A stretch of 8,419 bases of DNA from an uncultured Eubacteriales bacterium (GTDB lineage Bacteria > Bacillota > Clostridia > Lachnospirales > Bianqueaceae). Location: NCBI GenBank assembly GCA_902493345.1, contig CABUPM010000089.1, positions 1-8,419 on the forward strand, read 5' to 3'. Each line of letters begins with the position of its first letter. Position 1 is the first letter of the stretch. Shown here piece after piece: positions 1 to 6,241 of the stretch. The position numbers and the translations under genes were made by a program. Under the pieces are notes generated by a model. That model ran no database searches. It was not told the DNA's origin and saw only the letters and a list, made by a program, of their open reading frames with translations.

Positions 1-1
1 T

Positions 2-208
2 GTCGGAGATCAGCTCTTTTATCGGAGCGTCGGCCGGACAGATCTGTACAGGGGCGACGGAGAAGACCTTTTGAGGAGCATTCGGCAGAAGCTGTTTACG
101 CTGCCGGAGAATACCGTAGTCCTGCCGGGGCATGGACCGGCAACACGAATCGATCAGGAAAAGGCGGAGAATCCGTATCTGAATGGAGAGATGTCATGGG
201 GGATATAA
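2..208 (+). CDS. MBL-fold metallo-hydrolase, C-terminal 68 residues (5' end outside window)
   Basis: This is the tail of a glyoxalase II-like hydrolase of the metallo-beta-lactamase fold, read in frame 2 to the TAA at 206-208. The visible part begins with GDQLFYRSVGRTDL, the family's GD-x-LF-x-x-SVGRTDL block, whose Asp (visible residue 3) is the usual metal-bridging ligand. It also has LPGHGPAT, whose His (visible residue 44, bases 131-133) is a metal ligand. The ending DQEKAENPYL is typical of small cytosolic members of about 200 residues. Family members hydrolyse thioesters or similar substrates with a dinuclear metal centre, but the substrate cannot be told from this fragment. The stop lies 13 bases inside the next gene, hemZ, so the two are probably co-transcribed and translationally coupled. 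From memory, an MBL hydrolase next to hemZ is a common Clostridia arrangement. The N-terminal HxHxDH metal motif is off the window. Confidence 0.88.
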   Translation, partial: VGDQLFYRSVGRTDLYRGDGEDLLRSIRQKLFTLPENTVVLPGHGPATRIDQEKAENPYLNGEMSWGI

Positions 209-942
209 AAGAGTTTTATCTGACAGGGGAGAATTTGACACAGAGCAGACTTTACGAACTGCAAATGCTTGCGAAAGAATTCTTTCCGTCGGCGGAGATT
301 GCCAAAAGCGAATCGGAACTGAATCTTTATTTCGAGGGAGAGGCCTGGAGGGCTGAAGATAAGGAAAAGTCGCTGGTGCAGCCAATGCCGGAGAAAACAG
401 CATATGAAGGAATGGGAGGAGACCCGGAAAAAAATCGAATGAAGGCAGGGTTTTATCTGTTGCTTTGGCGGTCGACAGGAAAGGATCTTCCATGGGGGAT
501 TCTGACCGGAGTACGGCCGACCAAGCTCGCGTATAGTGCGATGGATGCGGGAGTGCAGCCGGAGGAGCTGGAAGAGCATCTGAAAAAGTACTTTTTCCTT
601 CGGGAAGATAAGGCAAAGCTGATGATCCGTGTCGCGCAGCAGGAGCGAAGTTTGTTAAGCGGACATGCGGGAACGGATCTGGATCTGTATGTAGGAATCC
701 CCTTCTGCCCGACCCGGTGCTCATATTGTTCTTTTGTTTCTTATGATTTTCATACGCTGGGAGACACAATGGAACGGTATACGCAGGCATTGGTGCAGGA
801 GATCACTGCCTGCGGCAGTTTTGCGCAGGGAAGGAAACTGCGAAGCTTTTATATGGGCGGCGGAACGCCGACAGCGTTAGAGCCGGACAGCTGGACAGGG
901 TGCTTGCGGCGGTGCAGCGGACCTTTGGATTCGAAAATATGA
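196..942 (+). CDS. hemZ: HemZ, N-terminal part (coproporphyrinogen III dehydrogenase), ends early through a frameshift
   Basis: This is the 5' portion of a radical-SAM coproporphyrinogen III dehydrogenase, which decarboxylates coproporphyrinogen III to protoporphyrinogen IX without oxygen in the cytosol. ATG 196 is chosen because GGAGAG (185-190) sits 5 bases upstream. The HemZ-specific N-terminal region carries GILTGVRPTK around residues 102-110. The radical SAM [4Fe-4S] motif CxxxCxxC follows at C171, C175 and C178, and the SAM-binding GGGTP at 221-225. Residues up to about 230 (TALEP) align with the HemZ family. The last ~18 residues of this frame do not, because a base is missing near 883-890 and the frame runs to a stop at 940-942. 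The rest of the enzyme continues in frame 3. Many Clostridia with hemZ lack a full heme pathway, so the true substrate in this organism is uncertain. Confidence 0.85.
   Translation: MGDIKEFYLTGENLTQSRLYELQMLAKEFFPSAEIAKSESELNLYFEGEAWRAEDKEKSLVQPMPEKTAYEGMGGDPEKNRMKAGFYLLLWRSTGKDLPWGILTGVRPTKLAYSAMDAGVQPEELEEHLKKYFFLREDKAKLMIRVAQQERSLLSGHAGTDLDLYVGIPFCPTRCSYCSFVSYDFHTLGDTMERYTQALVQEITACGSFAQGRKLRSFYMGGGTPTALEPDSWTGCLRRCSGPLDSKI
883..890 (+). other. Frameshift site inside hemZ (one base apparently missing)
   Basis: HemZ homology leaves frame 1 after the Pro codon 883-885 and resumes in frame 3 at CAG 888-890. The bases read CCG GAC AGC TGG. Adding one base, for example an A giving CCG GAA CAG CTG GAC AGG, restores the sequence PEQLDRVLAAV, which fits the family. 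There is no homopolymer slippery heptamer or strong downstream hairpin at the point itself, so programmed frameshifting is not supported. A sequencing or assembly error, or a recent one-base deletion, is more likely. Confidence 0.8.
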
Positions 943-1637
943 GTGAAGCGACAGTGGAAGCCGGACGGCCGGATACAATCACGAGAGAAAAGCTGGCCGT
1001 GCTGCGTGATTATGGAATCTGTCGGATCTCCGTCAATCCGCAGACAATGAACGAAGAGACGCTACTCAGAATCGGCCGGAGACATACAGTGGAGGATACG
1101 CGCCGGGCGTTTGATCTGGCAAGAGAGATGGGATTTTCCAATATCAATATGGATTTTATCATGGGACTCCCCGGAGAGGGTGTCAGTGAAGCCGAGTATT
1201 CTATGCAGGAAGCATGCAGAATGCGTCCGGACAATCTGACGGTACATACGCTGGCGGTCAAGCGGGCGGCCAGGCTGAGTCAGGAAGAGGAACGCAGAGA
1301 GGTTCTGACATCGGACAGTATTGAAGAGATGGTAGAGCTGGGCGCACAGGCGGCGCGGCAGCTGGGGATGCATCCATATTACATGTATCGGCAGAAGAAT
1401 ATGGCCGGCAATTTTGAAAATGTGGGCTACAGTACACCCGGAAAGGAATGCCTCTATAACATCGAGATTATGGAGGAGCGTCAGAGTATTCTTGCGATGG
1501 GGGCGGGAGCGGTCAGTAAATTTTATGAACCGGAAAAGAACCGTATAGAACGGCTGCCCAATGTGAAAAACGTCGAAGAATACATAACAAGGTTGGATGA
1601 AATGCTGGAGAGAAAGAGAAGGAGGTTTGGCACATGA
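886..1637 (+). CDS. hemZ: HemZ, C-terminal part, in a different frame from its N-terminus
   Basis: This is the remainder of hemZ, read in frame 3 and open from at least 888 to the TGA at 1635-1637. It holds the conserved HemZ blocks TVEAGRPDTITREKLAVL, RISVNPQTMN, HTVEDT, NMDFIMGLPGEG and LTVHTLAVKRA. Further on come YMYRQKNMAGNFENVGYS, CLYNIEIMEE and SILAMGAGAVSKF, the HemN/HemZ C-terminal half of the radical SAM barrel and its substrate-side extension. Joined to the 5' part with one base restored, the protein would be about 480 residues, close to the 501 of Bacillus subtilis HemZ. No start with a ribosome binding site precedes this part: the first usable codon is GTG 900, inside conserved sequence. 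It is therefore not an independent gene. The absence of any other stop suggests the lesion is very recent or an artefact. The final ATGA overlaps the start of the next gene. Confidence 0.83.
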
Positions 1638-2515
1638 CAAGACAGGAAGTAAGTCAGCAGATCGGAAGCAGAGAATTCTCTGTCTGGGAGATCATCAAGC
1701 TCTCCGGAGGCCTATTGTTTGAGCATATCGGAAAATGGCTTTTACTGGCAGCAATCGTTTTTTTGCCGACAGGGTTTATTCTGCAGTATGCGGCGATGCA
1801 GCTGCCGCTCAATCAGCTGATCAGTCTGATGCAGGGAGAAAACCTGGAGACACTGTATACAATGGATTGGAGTCCGTATCTGATCTATTATGGACTGCAG
1901 ATGGGAATGAATCTGATATGGATCTATTGCAATCTGGCGGTGGCAGTGTATACAGACCGTTGGCTGCAATCGGAGAGACAGGAGATGCGCTTTGGAGAGA
2001 TGCTGCTTGCGGCGGTCAAAAGGTGGCCGGCGGGCATGCTGATGCCCATTCTGCTCCTGCTTGCCGTACTGGCGGCTGCGATGCTGACAATACTGGTGGG
2101 AACCTTTTTACTGCCGCTTATGATGATTCTTCTGATAACTTTAACGATAGGAATGACGATGGTGTATTACATGGGAGTTACGGCGACCGCGATTCGGGAA
2201 AAGGCTGGTGTTTCAGCCTGCCGTTACGCGATGAATGTAATGCGCCGCAGATGGGGAAAAACATTGGGCGTCGTTCTGATCTTTCAGCTTGTAAGCGCGG
2301 CGGTAGCTTATTTGCTGGAGACACTCACATCGTCATTTGTTGTCCTGGCGGGCAATGCCTGGCTTTATAGCCTGGTATCCGCGGCTGTCAGTGCGATTGC
2401 GGCGCTCTCTACCGTTCTTTTACAAATTGGAATTACAATCCATTTTGTCAATCAGGAACAGCTGGGATTGATGGAAGAACGTACAGAGTATCCGGAGCTT
2501 CCGGACGGCTTCTGA
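1634..2515 (+). CDS. Six-helix integral membrane protein of unknown function
   Basis: This 293-residue protein starts at ATG 1634, which overlaps the hemZ stop as ATGA. It has a strong Shine-Dalgarno, AAGGAGG at 1619-1625, 8 bases upstream. A short charged N-terminus (1-32) precedes six likely membrane spans at about 33-53, 84-106, 134-156, 158-182, 209-229 and 244-270. The loop after span 4 is basic (NVMRRRWGK, 201-209), and the tail is acidic and soluble (EERTEYPELPDGF). No signal peptide or catalytic motif is visible. The layout, with amphipathic segments before pairs of helices and a conserved-looking RRRWGKT entry to span 5, resembles the membrane domain found with some glycerophosphodiester phosphodiesterases and related uncharacterised Bacillota proteins, but that is a weak impression. 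Overlap with hemZ implies co-translation, not necessarily shared function. Confidence 0.82.
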   Translation: MTRQEVSQQIGSREFSVWEIIKLSGGLLFEHIGKWLLLAAIVFLPTGFILQYAAMQLPLNQLISLMQGENLETLYTMDWSPYLIYYGLQMGMNLIWIYCNLAVAVYTDRWLQSERQEMRFGEMLLAAVKRWPAGMLMPILLLLAVLAAAMLTILVGTFLLPLMMILLITLTIGMTMVYYMGVTATAIREKAGVSACRYAMNVMRRRWGKTLGVVLIFQLVSAAVAYLLETLTSSFVVLAGNAWLYSLVSAAVSAIAALSTVLLQIGITIHFVNQEQLGLMEERTEYPELPDGF

Positions 2516-2536
2516 TGTATAGAATCCCTCTATACA
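2516..2536. repeat. Perfect 8-bp inverted repeat directly after a stop codon
   Basis: The arms TGTATAGA (2516-2523) and TCTATACA (2529-2536) are perfectly complementary around the 5-base centre ATCCC. The left arm begins immediately after the stop of the membrane protein gene. The stem is AT-rich and no T-run follows (GCGCATAATG), so it is a poor intrinsic terminator. It could be an operator for the downstream spore protein gene, a weak RNA 3' end structure, or chance. Confidence 0.5.
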
Positions 2537-2546
2537 GCGCATAATG
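2517..2546 (+). promoter_or_regulatory. Candidate forespore (sigma-G/F-like) promoter for the SASP gene
   Basis: GTATA (2517-2521) and CATAATG (2540-2546) are separated by 18 bases. The Bacillus sigma-G consensus, roughly G(A/C)AT(A/G), 18 bases, CATN(A/C)TA, is missed at one position in each box. This is what a SASP gene should have, since these genes are transcribed in the forespore. Transcription would begin around 2553, leaving a very short leader before the ribosome binding site at 2558. Both boxes are short and AT-rich, so chance is a real possibility. Confidence 0.33.
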
Positions 2547-2569
2547 AAGGCGGAAATGGAGGGAGTTGG

Positions 2570-2752
2570 ATGGGTAAGAAGAATGACCAGAAAATCTCCT
2601 GGCAGGAATTGCCGGAGGCAGAGCGCATGAAATACGAGGTCGCCAAAGAATTGGGACTTCTGGATCTGGTGCGGGAAAAGGGCTGGAAGGGATTAAGCTC
2701 AAGAGATACCGGGAAAATCGGCGGAATTGTAGCAAGAAGACGAAAAAAATAA
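2570..2752 (+). CDS. Small acid-soluble spore protein, alpha/beta type
   Basis: This 60-residue basic protein belongs to the alpha/beta-type SASP family. These proteins coat DNA in the dormant spore, protect it from UV and hydrolysis, and are degraded at germination. The two family blocks are visible. KYEVAKELG (21-29) contains the region where the germination protease GPR cuts, predicted after E23. It is followed by GW (38-39) and GKIGGIVARRRKK (48-60), the glycine turn plus basic tail that contact DNA. It is at the short end of the family and of the divergent clostridial form rather than the classic SspA/B type. The start is set by GGAGGGAG (2558-2565) upstream of ATG 2570. It sits alone between the membrane protein gene and the sigma-A promoter of tig, with no clear terminator of its own. 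Its presence implies a spore-former. Confidence 0.85.
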   Translation: MGKKNDQKISWQELPEAERMKYEVAKELGLLDLVREKGWKGLSSRDTGKIGGIVARRRKK

Positions 2753-2769
2753 AAAACCATGAAAAGCCC

Positions 2770-2799
2770 TTGACGCATGGGTATAGAGTGCGCTATAAT
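2770..2799 (+). promoter_or_regulatory. Sigma-A promoter for tig (and probably clpP-clpX)
   Basis: A -35 box TTGACG (2770-2775) and a perfect -10 box TATAAT (2794-2799) are spaced by 18 bases. Transcription should begin near 2806, giving a leader of about 64 bases before tig. The spacer and -10 contain the inverted repeat TATAG (2782-2786) / CTATA (2793-2797). CCATG (2757-2761) / CATGG (2776-2780) brackets the -35. No CtsR direct repeat (GGTCAAA type) or CIRCE element is visible, so no heat-shock control can be assigned from sequence. Confidence 0.82.
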
Positions 2800-2832
2800 A
2801 GTACAATGCGAGTATTAAGTATAGCATAAGCG

Positions 2833-2846
2833 GTCTATCAATAGAC
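2833..2846. repeat. Palindrome GTCTAT-CA-ATAGAC in the tig leader
   Basis: Two perfect 6-base arms (2833-2838 and 2841-2846) surround CA, about 30 bases downstream of the predicted transcription start and 8 bases before the tig ribosome binding site. As RNA it could form a 5-bp hairpin with a UCAA loop. As DNA it looks like a small operator. It partly overlaps a second palindrome, ACACGTGT (2845-2852). Function unknown. Confidence 0.4.
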
Positions 2847-2854
2847 ACGTGTTG

Positions 2855-2860
2855 AGGAGG
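2855..2860 (+). promoter_or_regulatory. Ribosome binding site that fixes the tig start
   Basis: A perfect AGGAGG lies 9 bases before ATG 2870. The longer in-frame option at GTG 2849 would translate through this Shine-Dalgarno and has no site of its own, so the start at 2870 is preferred. Confidence 0.88.
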
Positions 2861-2869
2861 AAGCATTCG

Positions 2870-4156
2870 ATGAGCAACAAGTTTGAGAAGTTAGAGCACA
2901 ATATGGTCAAGATCTCCATGGAGATTGGCCAGGAGGAGTTTGACAAGGCATGCGAGCATGCATATCAGAAGAATAAGAATCAGATCAGCCTGCCCGGCTT
3001 TCGTAAGGGAAAGGCGCCCCGCAAGATGATCGAGCGCGTATACGGCAAGGAAGTATTCTATGAGGATGCCCTGAACGATGTTCTGCCCGGCGTATATACC
3101 GCAGCGGTAGAGGAGCTGAAGCTGGATGTCGTATCCCGTCCGGAAGTGGATGTAGAGAAGATGGAAGCCGGAGAGCCCATCGTAGTTACCGCAACGGTTG
3201 CGGTGAAGCCGGAAGTGACTCTGGGAGAGTACAAGGGTCTGGCTGCGAAGAAGGAGACCGTAGCTGTAACTGAGGACGACGTCAATGAAGAGCTGAAGAA
3301 GGACGCGGAGAAGAATTCCCGTCTGGTAGATGTAACGGATCGCGCGGCTGAGCTGGGCGATGAGGTTACGATTGATTTTGACGGATATGTAGACGACAAG
3401 CAGTTCGAGGGCGGCAAGTCCGAGGACTACAGACTGACACTGGGTTCTCATTCCTTCATCGATACCTTTGAGGATCAGATCGTCGGTAAGAATCCGGAAG
3501 AGGCGTTTGACGTTAATGTAACGTTCCCGGAGAACTATCACGCCAAGGAGCTGGCAGGCAAGCCCGCAGTCTTCAAGGTAGTTCTGAAGAAGATTCAGAA
3601 GAAGGAGCTGCCGGCGCTGGATGACGATTACGCTAAGGATTATTCCGAGTTTGATACAATCGCAGAATACAAAGAAGATCTGCAGAAGAAGCTGCTGGCC
3701 AACAAGCAGAAGGAAGCAGACGACAAGCGTGCCAAGGCATTGATCGCGGCGGCAGTTGCGAATGCGGAGATGGATATTCCGGCGGCAATGATTGATGACC
3801 GTGCGGACAGCATGATCCAGAACTTTGCTAACAATCTGCGTTATCAGGGAATCTCCATTGAGCAGTACATGAGCATGACAGGCAGCAATATGGCGGCAAT
3901 GCGCGCCAATGTTCGCCCGGATGCGGAGAAGGCGATCAAGGAAGCTCTGGTGCTGGAGGCGATCGCTAAGGCTGAGAACCTGGAAGTGACCGATGAGGAC
4001 TTCGACGCAGAGGTTCAGAAGATGGCTGATATGTACAAGATGGAAGCAGATAAGCTGAAGGCGAATATCAGCGATGCCGAAAAGGAAGGCATGAAGGAAG
4101 AAATGAAGACGCAGAAGGCCGTAGAGTGGCTGGTTGCGAACGCAAAAGAAGCCTGA
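2870..4156 (+). CDS. tig: Trigger factor, ribosome-associated chaperone and peptidyl-prolyl isomerase
   Basis: Trigger factor binds the ribosome at the exit tunnel and shields new chains in the cytosol. The 428-residue product matches the family (432 in E. coli, about 424 in B. subtilis). The N-terminal ribosome-binding domain (about 1-115) carries the signature GFRKGKAPR at 43-51, with F44-R45-K46 as the L23 contact. The FKBP-like isomerase domain spans about 161-243 (GDEVTIDFDGYVDD, GSHSFIDTFEDQIVG, VTFPENY). A helical C-terminal substrate cradle (about 244-428) follows, with PALDDDYAKD and EYKEDLQKKL. Lysine is encoded almost only by AAG, as expected for a highly expressed gene. It is first in the transcription unit from the 2770 promoter and lies 66 bases before clpP. 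The tig-clpP-clpX-lon order is widely conserved in bacteria. A 435-residue version from GTG 2849 is less likely. Confidence 0.97.
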   Translation: MSNKFEKLEHNMVKISMEIGQEEFDKACEHAYQKNKNQISLPGFRKGKAPRKMIERVYGKEVFYEDALNDVLPGVYTAAVEELKLDVVSRPEVDVEKMEAGEPIVVTATVAVKPEVTLGEYKGLAAKKETVAVTEDDVNEELKKDAEKNSRLVDVTDRAAELGDEVTIDFDGYVDDKQFEGGKSEDYRLTLGSHSFIDTFEDQIVGKNPEEAFDVNVTFPENYHAKELAGKPAVFKVVLKKIQKKELPALDDDYAKDYSEFDTIAEYKEDLQKKLLANKQKEADDKRAKALIAAAVANAEMDIPAAMIDDRADSMIQNFANNLRYQGISIEQYMSMTGSNMAAMRANVRPDAEKAIKEALVLEAIAKAENLEVTDEDFDAEVQKMADMYKMEADKLKANISDAEKEGMKEEMKTQKAVEWLVANAKEA

Positions 4157-4170
4157 AACAGTGTGAACTT

Positions 4171-4194
4171 GGACTGAGCGCACGCGCCCAGTCC
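4171..4194 (+). terminator. Hairpin between tig and clpP, weak terminator or attenuator
   Basis: GGACTG (4171-4176) pairs with CAGTCC (4189-4194). After one A-C mismatch a further GCG/CGC pairing (4178-4180 with 4185-4187) closes a 4-base loop. The tail ATTCGTTTA is only partly T-rich, so termination should be incomplete. No promoter is evident between it and clpP, so it probably tunes clpP-clpX levels relative to tig, or marks an mRNA processing or stability point. Confidence 0.5.
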
Positions 4195-4222
4195 ATTCGT
4201 TTAGAAGAGGGAGGTAATTCGT

Positions 4223-4822
4223 ATGGACGGATTCAAGAATGTTGTATCGATTCCTTATGTAATTGAACAGACGAGTAGAGGCGAGCGCAGTTATGATATC
4301 TATTCCAGACTCTTGCAGGATCGTATCATTTTCCTCTCAGATGAAGTGAATGATACGACGGCCAGTCTGATTGTAGCACAGCTGCTGTTCCTGGATTCCG
4401 TGGATAAGGATAAGGATATTTCCTTTTATATCAATAGCCCCGGAGGCTCAATCAGCTCCGGCATGGCGATCTATGATACAATGCAGATGGTGCATGCGGA
4501 TGTAGCGACGTATTGTGTGGGTATGGCTGCCAGTATGGGAGCGTTTCTTCTGGCCGGCGGCGCCAAGGGCAAGCGGTATATTCTGCCCAATGCCGAAGTG
4601 ATGATTCATCAGCCGCTGGGCGGTACGCAGGGCCAGGCTACGGACATCAAGATTCAGGCAGAGCACATCCTGAAGATCAAGCAGCGCATGAACCGGATTT
4701 TAAGTGAAAATACGGGCAAGGACATCTCCGTGATTGAGCAGGATACAGAGAGAGATAATTGGCTGACCGCGGATGAAGCTGTCAGCTATGGCCTGGTAGA
4801 TAAGATTGTAACCAAGCAGTGA
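4223..4822 (+). CDS. clpP: ClpP, ATP-dependent Clp protease proteolytic subunit
   Basis: ClpP is the serine peptidase that forms a double-heptamer barrel and degrades proteins fed by ClpX or ClpC. The 199-residue product is of family length. The catalytic triad is in place: S104 in GMAASMGAF, H129 in VMIHQP and D178 in DTERDNW. The spacing equals that of the B. subtilis triad S98-H123-D172. The oxyanion-hole segment NSPGGS is at 71-76, and the N-terminal block IPYVIEQTSRGERSYDIYSRLL is intact. ATG 4223 has GGAGGT (4210-4215) 7 bases upstream. The gene follows tig by 66 bases, which include a hairpin, and precedes clpX by 25, so ClpP and its ATPase are made from one message. Nothing is missing or altered. 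Clostridia often have a second clpP elsewhere; this tig-clpP-clpX copy is the canonical one. Confidence 0.98.
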   Translation: MDGFKNVVSIPYVIEQTSRGERSYDIYSRLLQDRIIFLSDEVNDTTASLIVAQLLFLDSVDKDKDISFYINSPGGSISSGMAIYDTMQMVHADVATYCVGMAASMGAFLLAGGAKGKRYILPNAEVMIHQPLGGTQGQATDIKIQAEHILKIKQRMNRILSENTGKDISVIEQDTERDNWLTADEAVSYGLVDKIVTKQ

Positions 4823-4847
4823 CGGATTCACGAATTGAGGTGAAAGA

Positions 4848-6149
4848 ATGACCGGAAAGGATGAGAGAAAAAAAGTTGTCTGCTCCTTCTGCGGTAAGAG
4901 CCAGGATCAGGTTCGCCGGATGGTAGCGGGCAATGGAGTTTTTATCTGTGATCAGTGCATCGATCTGTGTGCGGAGATCATCGAGCGGGAGCTGGATGAA
5001 GAACCGCGCGGCAGAGAGACGGCGGCGGATCATTTTATGACGCCCAAGGAGATTAAGGAATATCTGGATGAATATGTGGTAGGTCAGGACCGGGCTAAGA
5101 AGGCGCTGTCCGTTGCCGTTTATAATCACTATAAGCGGGTGCGCGCACAGCAGACCTCCGGCAAGAATGATGTTGAGCTGCAGAAGAGCAATATCATCAT
5201 GATCGGCCCCACGGGCTGCGGTAAAACTTACCTGGCACAGACGCTGGCCAAGATCATCAACGTGCCTTTTGCGATCGCGGATGCCACCTCTTTGACAGAG
5301 GCCGGATACGTGGGAGAAGACGTAGAGAATATTCTGCTGAAGCTGATTCAGGCGGCGGATTATGATATCAGCCGCGCGGAGCTGGGAATTATTTATATCG
5401 ATGAGATTGATAAGATTGCCAGAAAGTCAGAGAATCCTTCGATTACAAGAGATGTCAGCGGCGAAGGCGTACAGCAGGCGCTTCTGAAGATCTTGGAGAG
5501 TACGGTTGCCTCTGTACCGCCCGGCGGCGGACGCAAGCATCCGCATCATGAATTCATTCAGATCGATACGACCAATATTCTGTTTATCTGCGGCGGCGCT
5601 TTTGAGGGACTGGACAAGGTGATCAAGGCTAGAACCAACGAAAAGACGATGGGCTTTATGGCTAAGAACGAGACGCCGCAGGAAGAAGAGCATATTCTTG
5701 AAAAGCTGGAGCCTCAGGATCTCCTGAAGTTCGGATTGATTCCGGAATTTGTCGGCCGTTTGCCGGTGATGGTAACGCTGGATAACCTGGATGAGCAGGC
5801 TTTGGTCAATATTCTGACAGAGCCTAAGAATTCTCTGGTGAAACAGTATCAGGCACTGATGGAGATGGACGGTGTTCAGCTGGAATTTGAAGATGCGGCG
5901 CTGAAGGCAATCGCCCACAAGGCATCGGAGCGTAAAACCGGCGCCAGAGGACTGAAGGCAATCATCGAGAGCGTTATGGAAGATATTATGTATGAGGTCC
6001 CATCGATGGAGAAGGTGGAACGCTGTATCATCACAGAAAAGGTCGTAGAGAAAGTGGAGAAAGCGACTCTGATAGAGGGCGACGGAAAAAGAATCCCGAC
6101 GCACAATACCAAGAGGAAAGCTTCACGTCAGGATGGACAGACTGCATAA
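4848..6149 (+). CDS. clpX: ClpX, AAA+ unfoldase of the ClpXP protease
   Basis: ClpX is a hexameric ATPase that recognises tagged proteins such as ssrA-marked chains, unfolds them and threads them into ClpP. The 433-residue product is complete. Its N-terminal zinc-binding domain has C12, C15, C34 and C37. The AAA+ core shows Walker A GPTGCGKT (120-127), pore-1 loop GYVGED (153-158), Walker B IIYIDEID (181-188) and the RKH pore loop GRKHPHH (228-234). The arginine finger is R304 in EFVGRLP and the sensor-2 is R367 in GARGL. The ClpP-docking tripeptide is MGF (268-270), where many homologs have IGF or LGF. The basic tail TKRKASRQDGQTA is variable in the family. GAGGTG (4837-4842) lies 5 bases before ATG 4848. 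A strong terminator follows 48 bases after the stop. Confidence 0.98.
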   Translation: MTGKDERKKVVCSFCGKSQDQVRRMVAGNGVFICDQCIDLCAEIIERELDEEPRGRETAADHFMTPKEIKEYLDEYVVGQDRAKKALSVAVYNHYKRVRAQQTSGKNDVELQKSNIIMIGPTGCGKTYLAQTLAKIINVPFAIADATSLTEAGYVGEDVENILLKLIQAADYDISRAELGIIYIDEIDKIARKSENPSITRDVSGEGVQQALLKILESTVASVPPGGGRKHPHHEFIQIDTTNILFICGGAFEGLDKVIKARTNEKTMGFMAKNETPQEEEHILEKLEPQDLLKFGLIPEFVGRLPVMVTLDNLDEQALVNILTEPKNSLVKQYQALMEMDGVQLEFEDAALKAIAHKASERKTGARGLKAIIESVMEDIMYEVPSMEKVERCIITEKVVEKVEKATLIEGDGKRIPTHNTKRKASRQDGQTA

Positions 6150-6196
6150 AGAGATGCTTTCGGGTGAGTATAATCGAACAGACAGAGAATAAAAGG

Positions 6197-6230
6197 AAAC
6201 TCCCCGGGATATTCGGGGAGTTTTGTCTTT
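6197..6230 (+). terminator. Strong intrinsic terminator after clpX
   Basis: AAACTCCCCG (6197-6206) pairs perfectly with CGGGGAGTTT (6214-6223) around the 7-base loop GGATATT, and the tail TTTTGTCTTT follows. A 10-bp GC-rich stem with a T-tract is a textbook Rho-independent terminator for the tig-clpP-clpX message. The upstream AAAA run makes a matching but weaker signal on the opposite strand. Confidence 0.9.
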
Positions 6231-6241
6231 AACAAATGCGG

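Noticed and set aside
880..945. Programmed ribosomal frameshift in hemZ
   Set aside because: There is no slippery heptamer, no internal Shine-Dalgarno at the right place and no strong pseudoknot-like stem. HemZ is not known to use recoding.
1735..2370. 211-codon + strand frame inside the membrane protein gene
   Set aside because: It is an alternative frame of a gene with a strong ribosome binding site and clear membrane helices. It is Gly/Asp/Cys-rich with no domain.
2849..2869. Upstream GTG start adding 7 residues to trigger factor
   Set aside because: The added codons contain the AGGAGG that serves ATG 2870. Trigger factor normally starts at the position matching ATG 2870, and FRK then falls at residues 44-46 as in E. 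coli.
2891..4183. 430-codon open frame on the - strand opposite tig
   Set aside because: It mirrors the trigger factor gene. Codon bias (AAG, GAG, CTG) leaves the opposite strand free of stops. It shows no recognisable domain and a composition rich in Leu, His and Cys.
5427..6104. 225-codon - strand frame opposite clpX
   Set aside because: It lies wholly inside intact clpX. Its composition is that of a codon-bias shadow.
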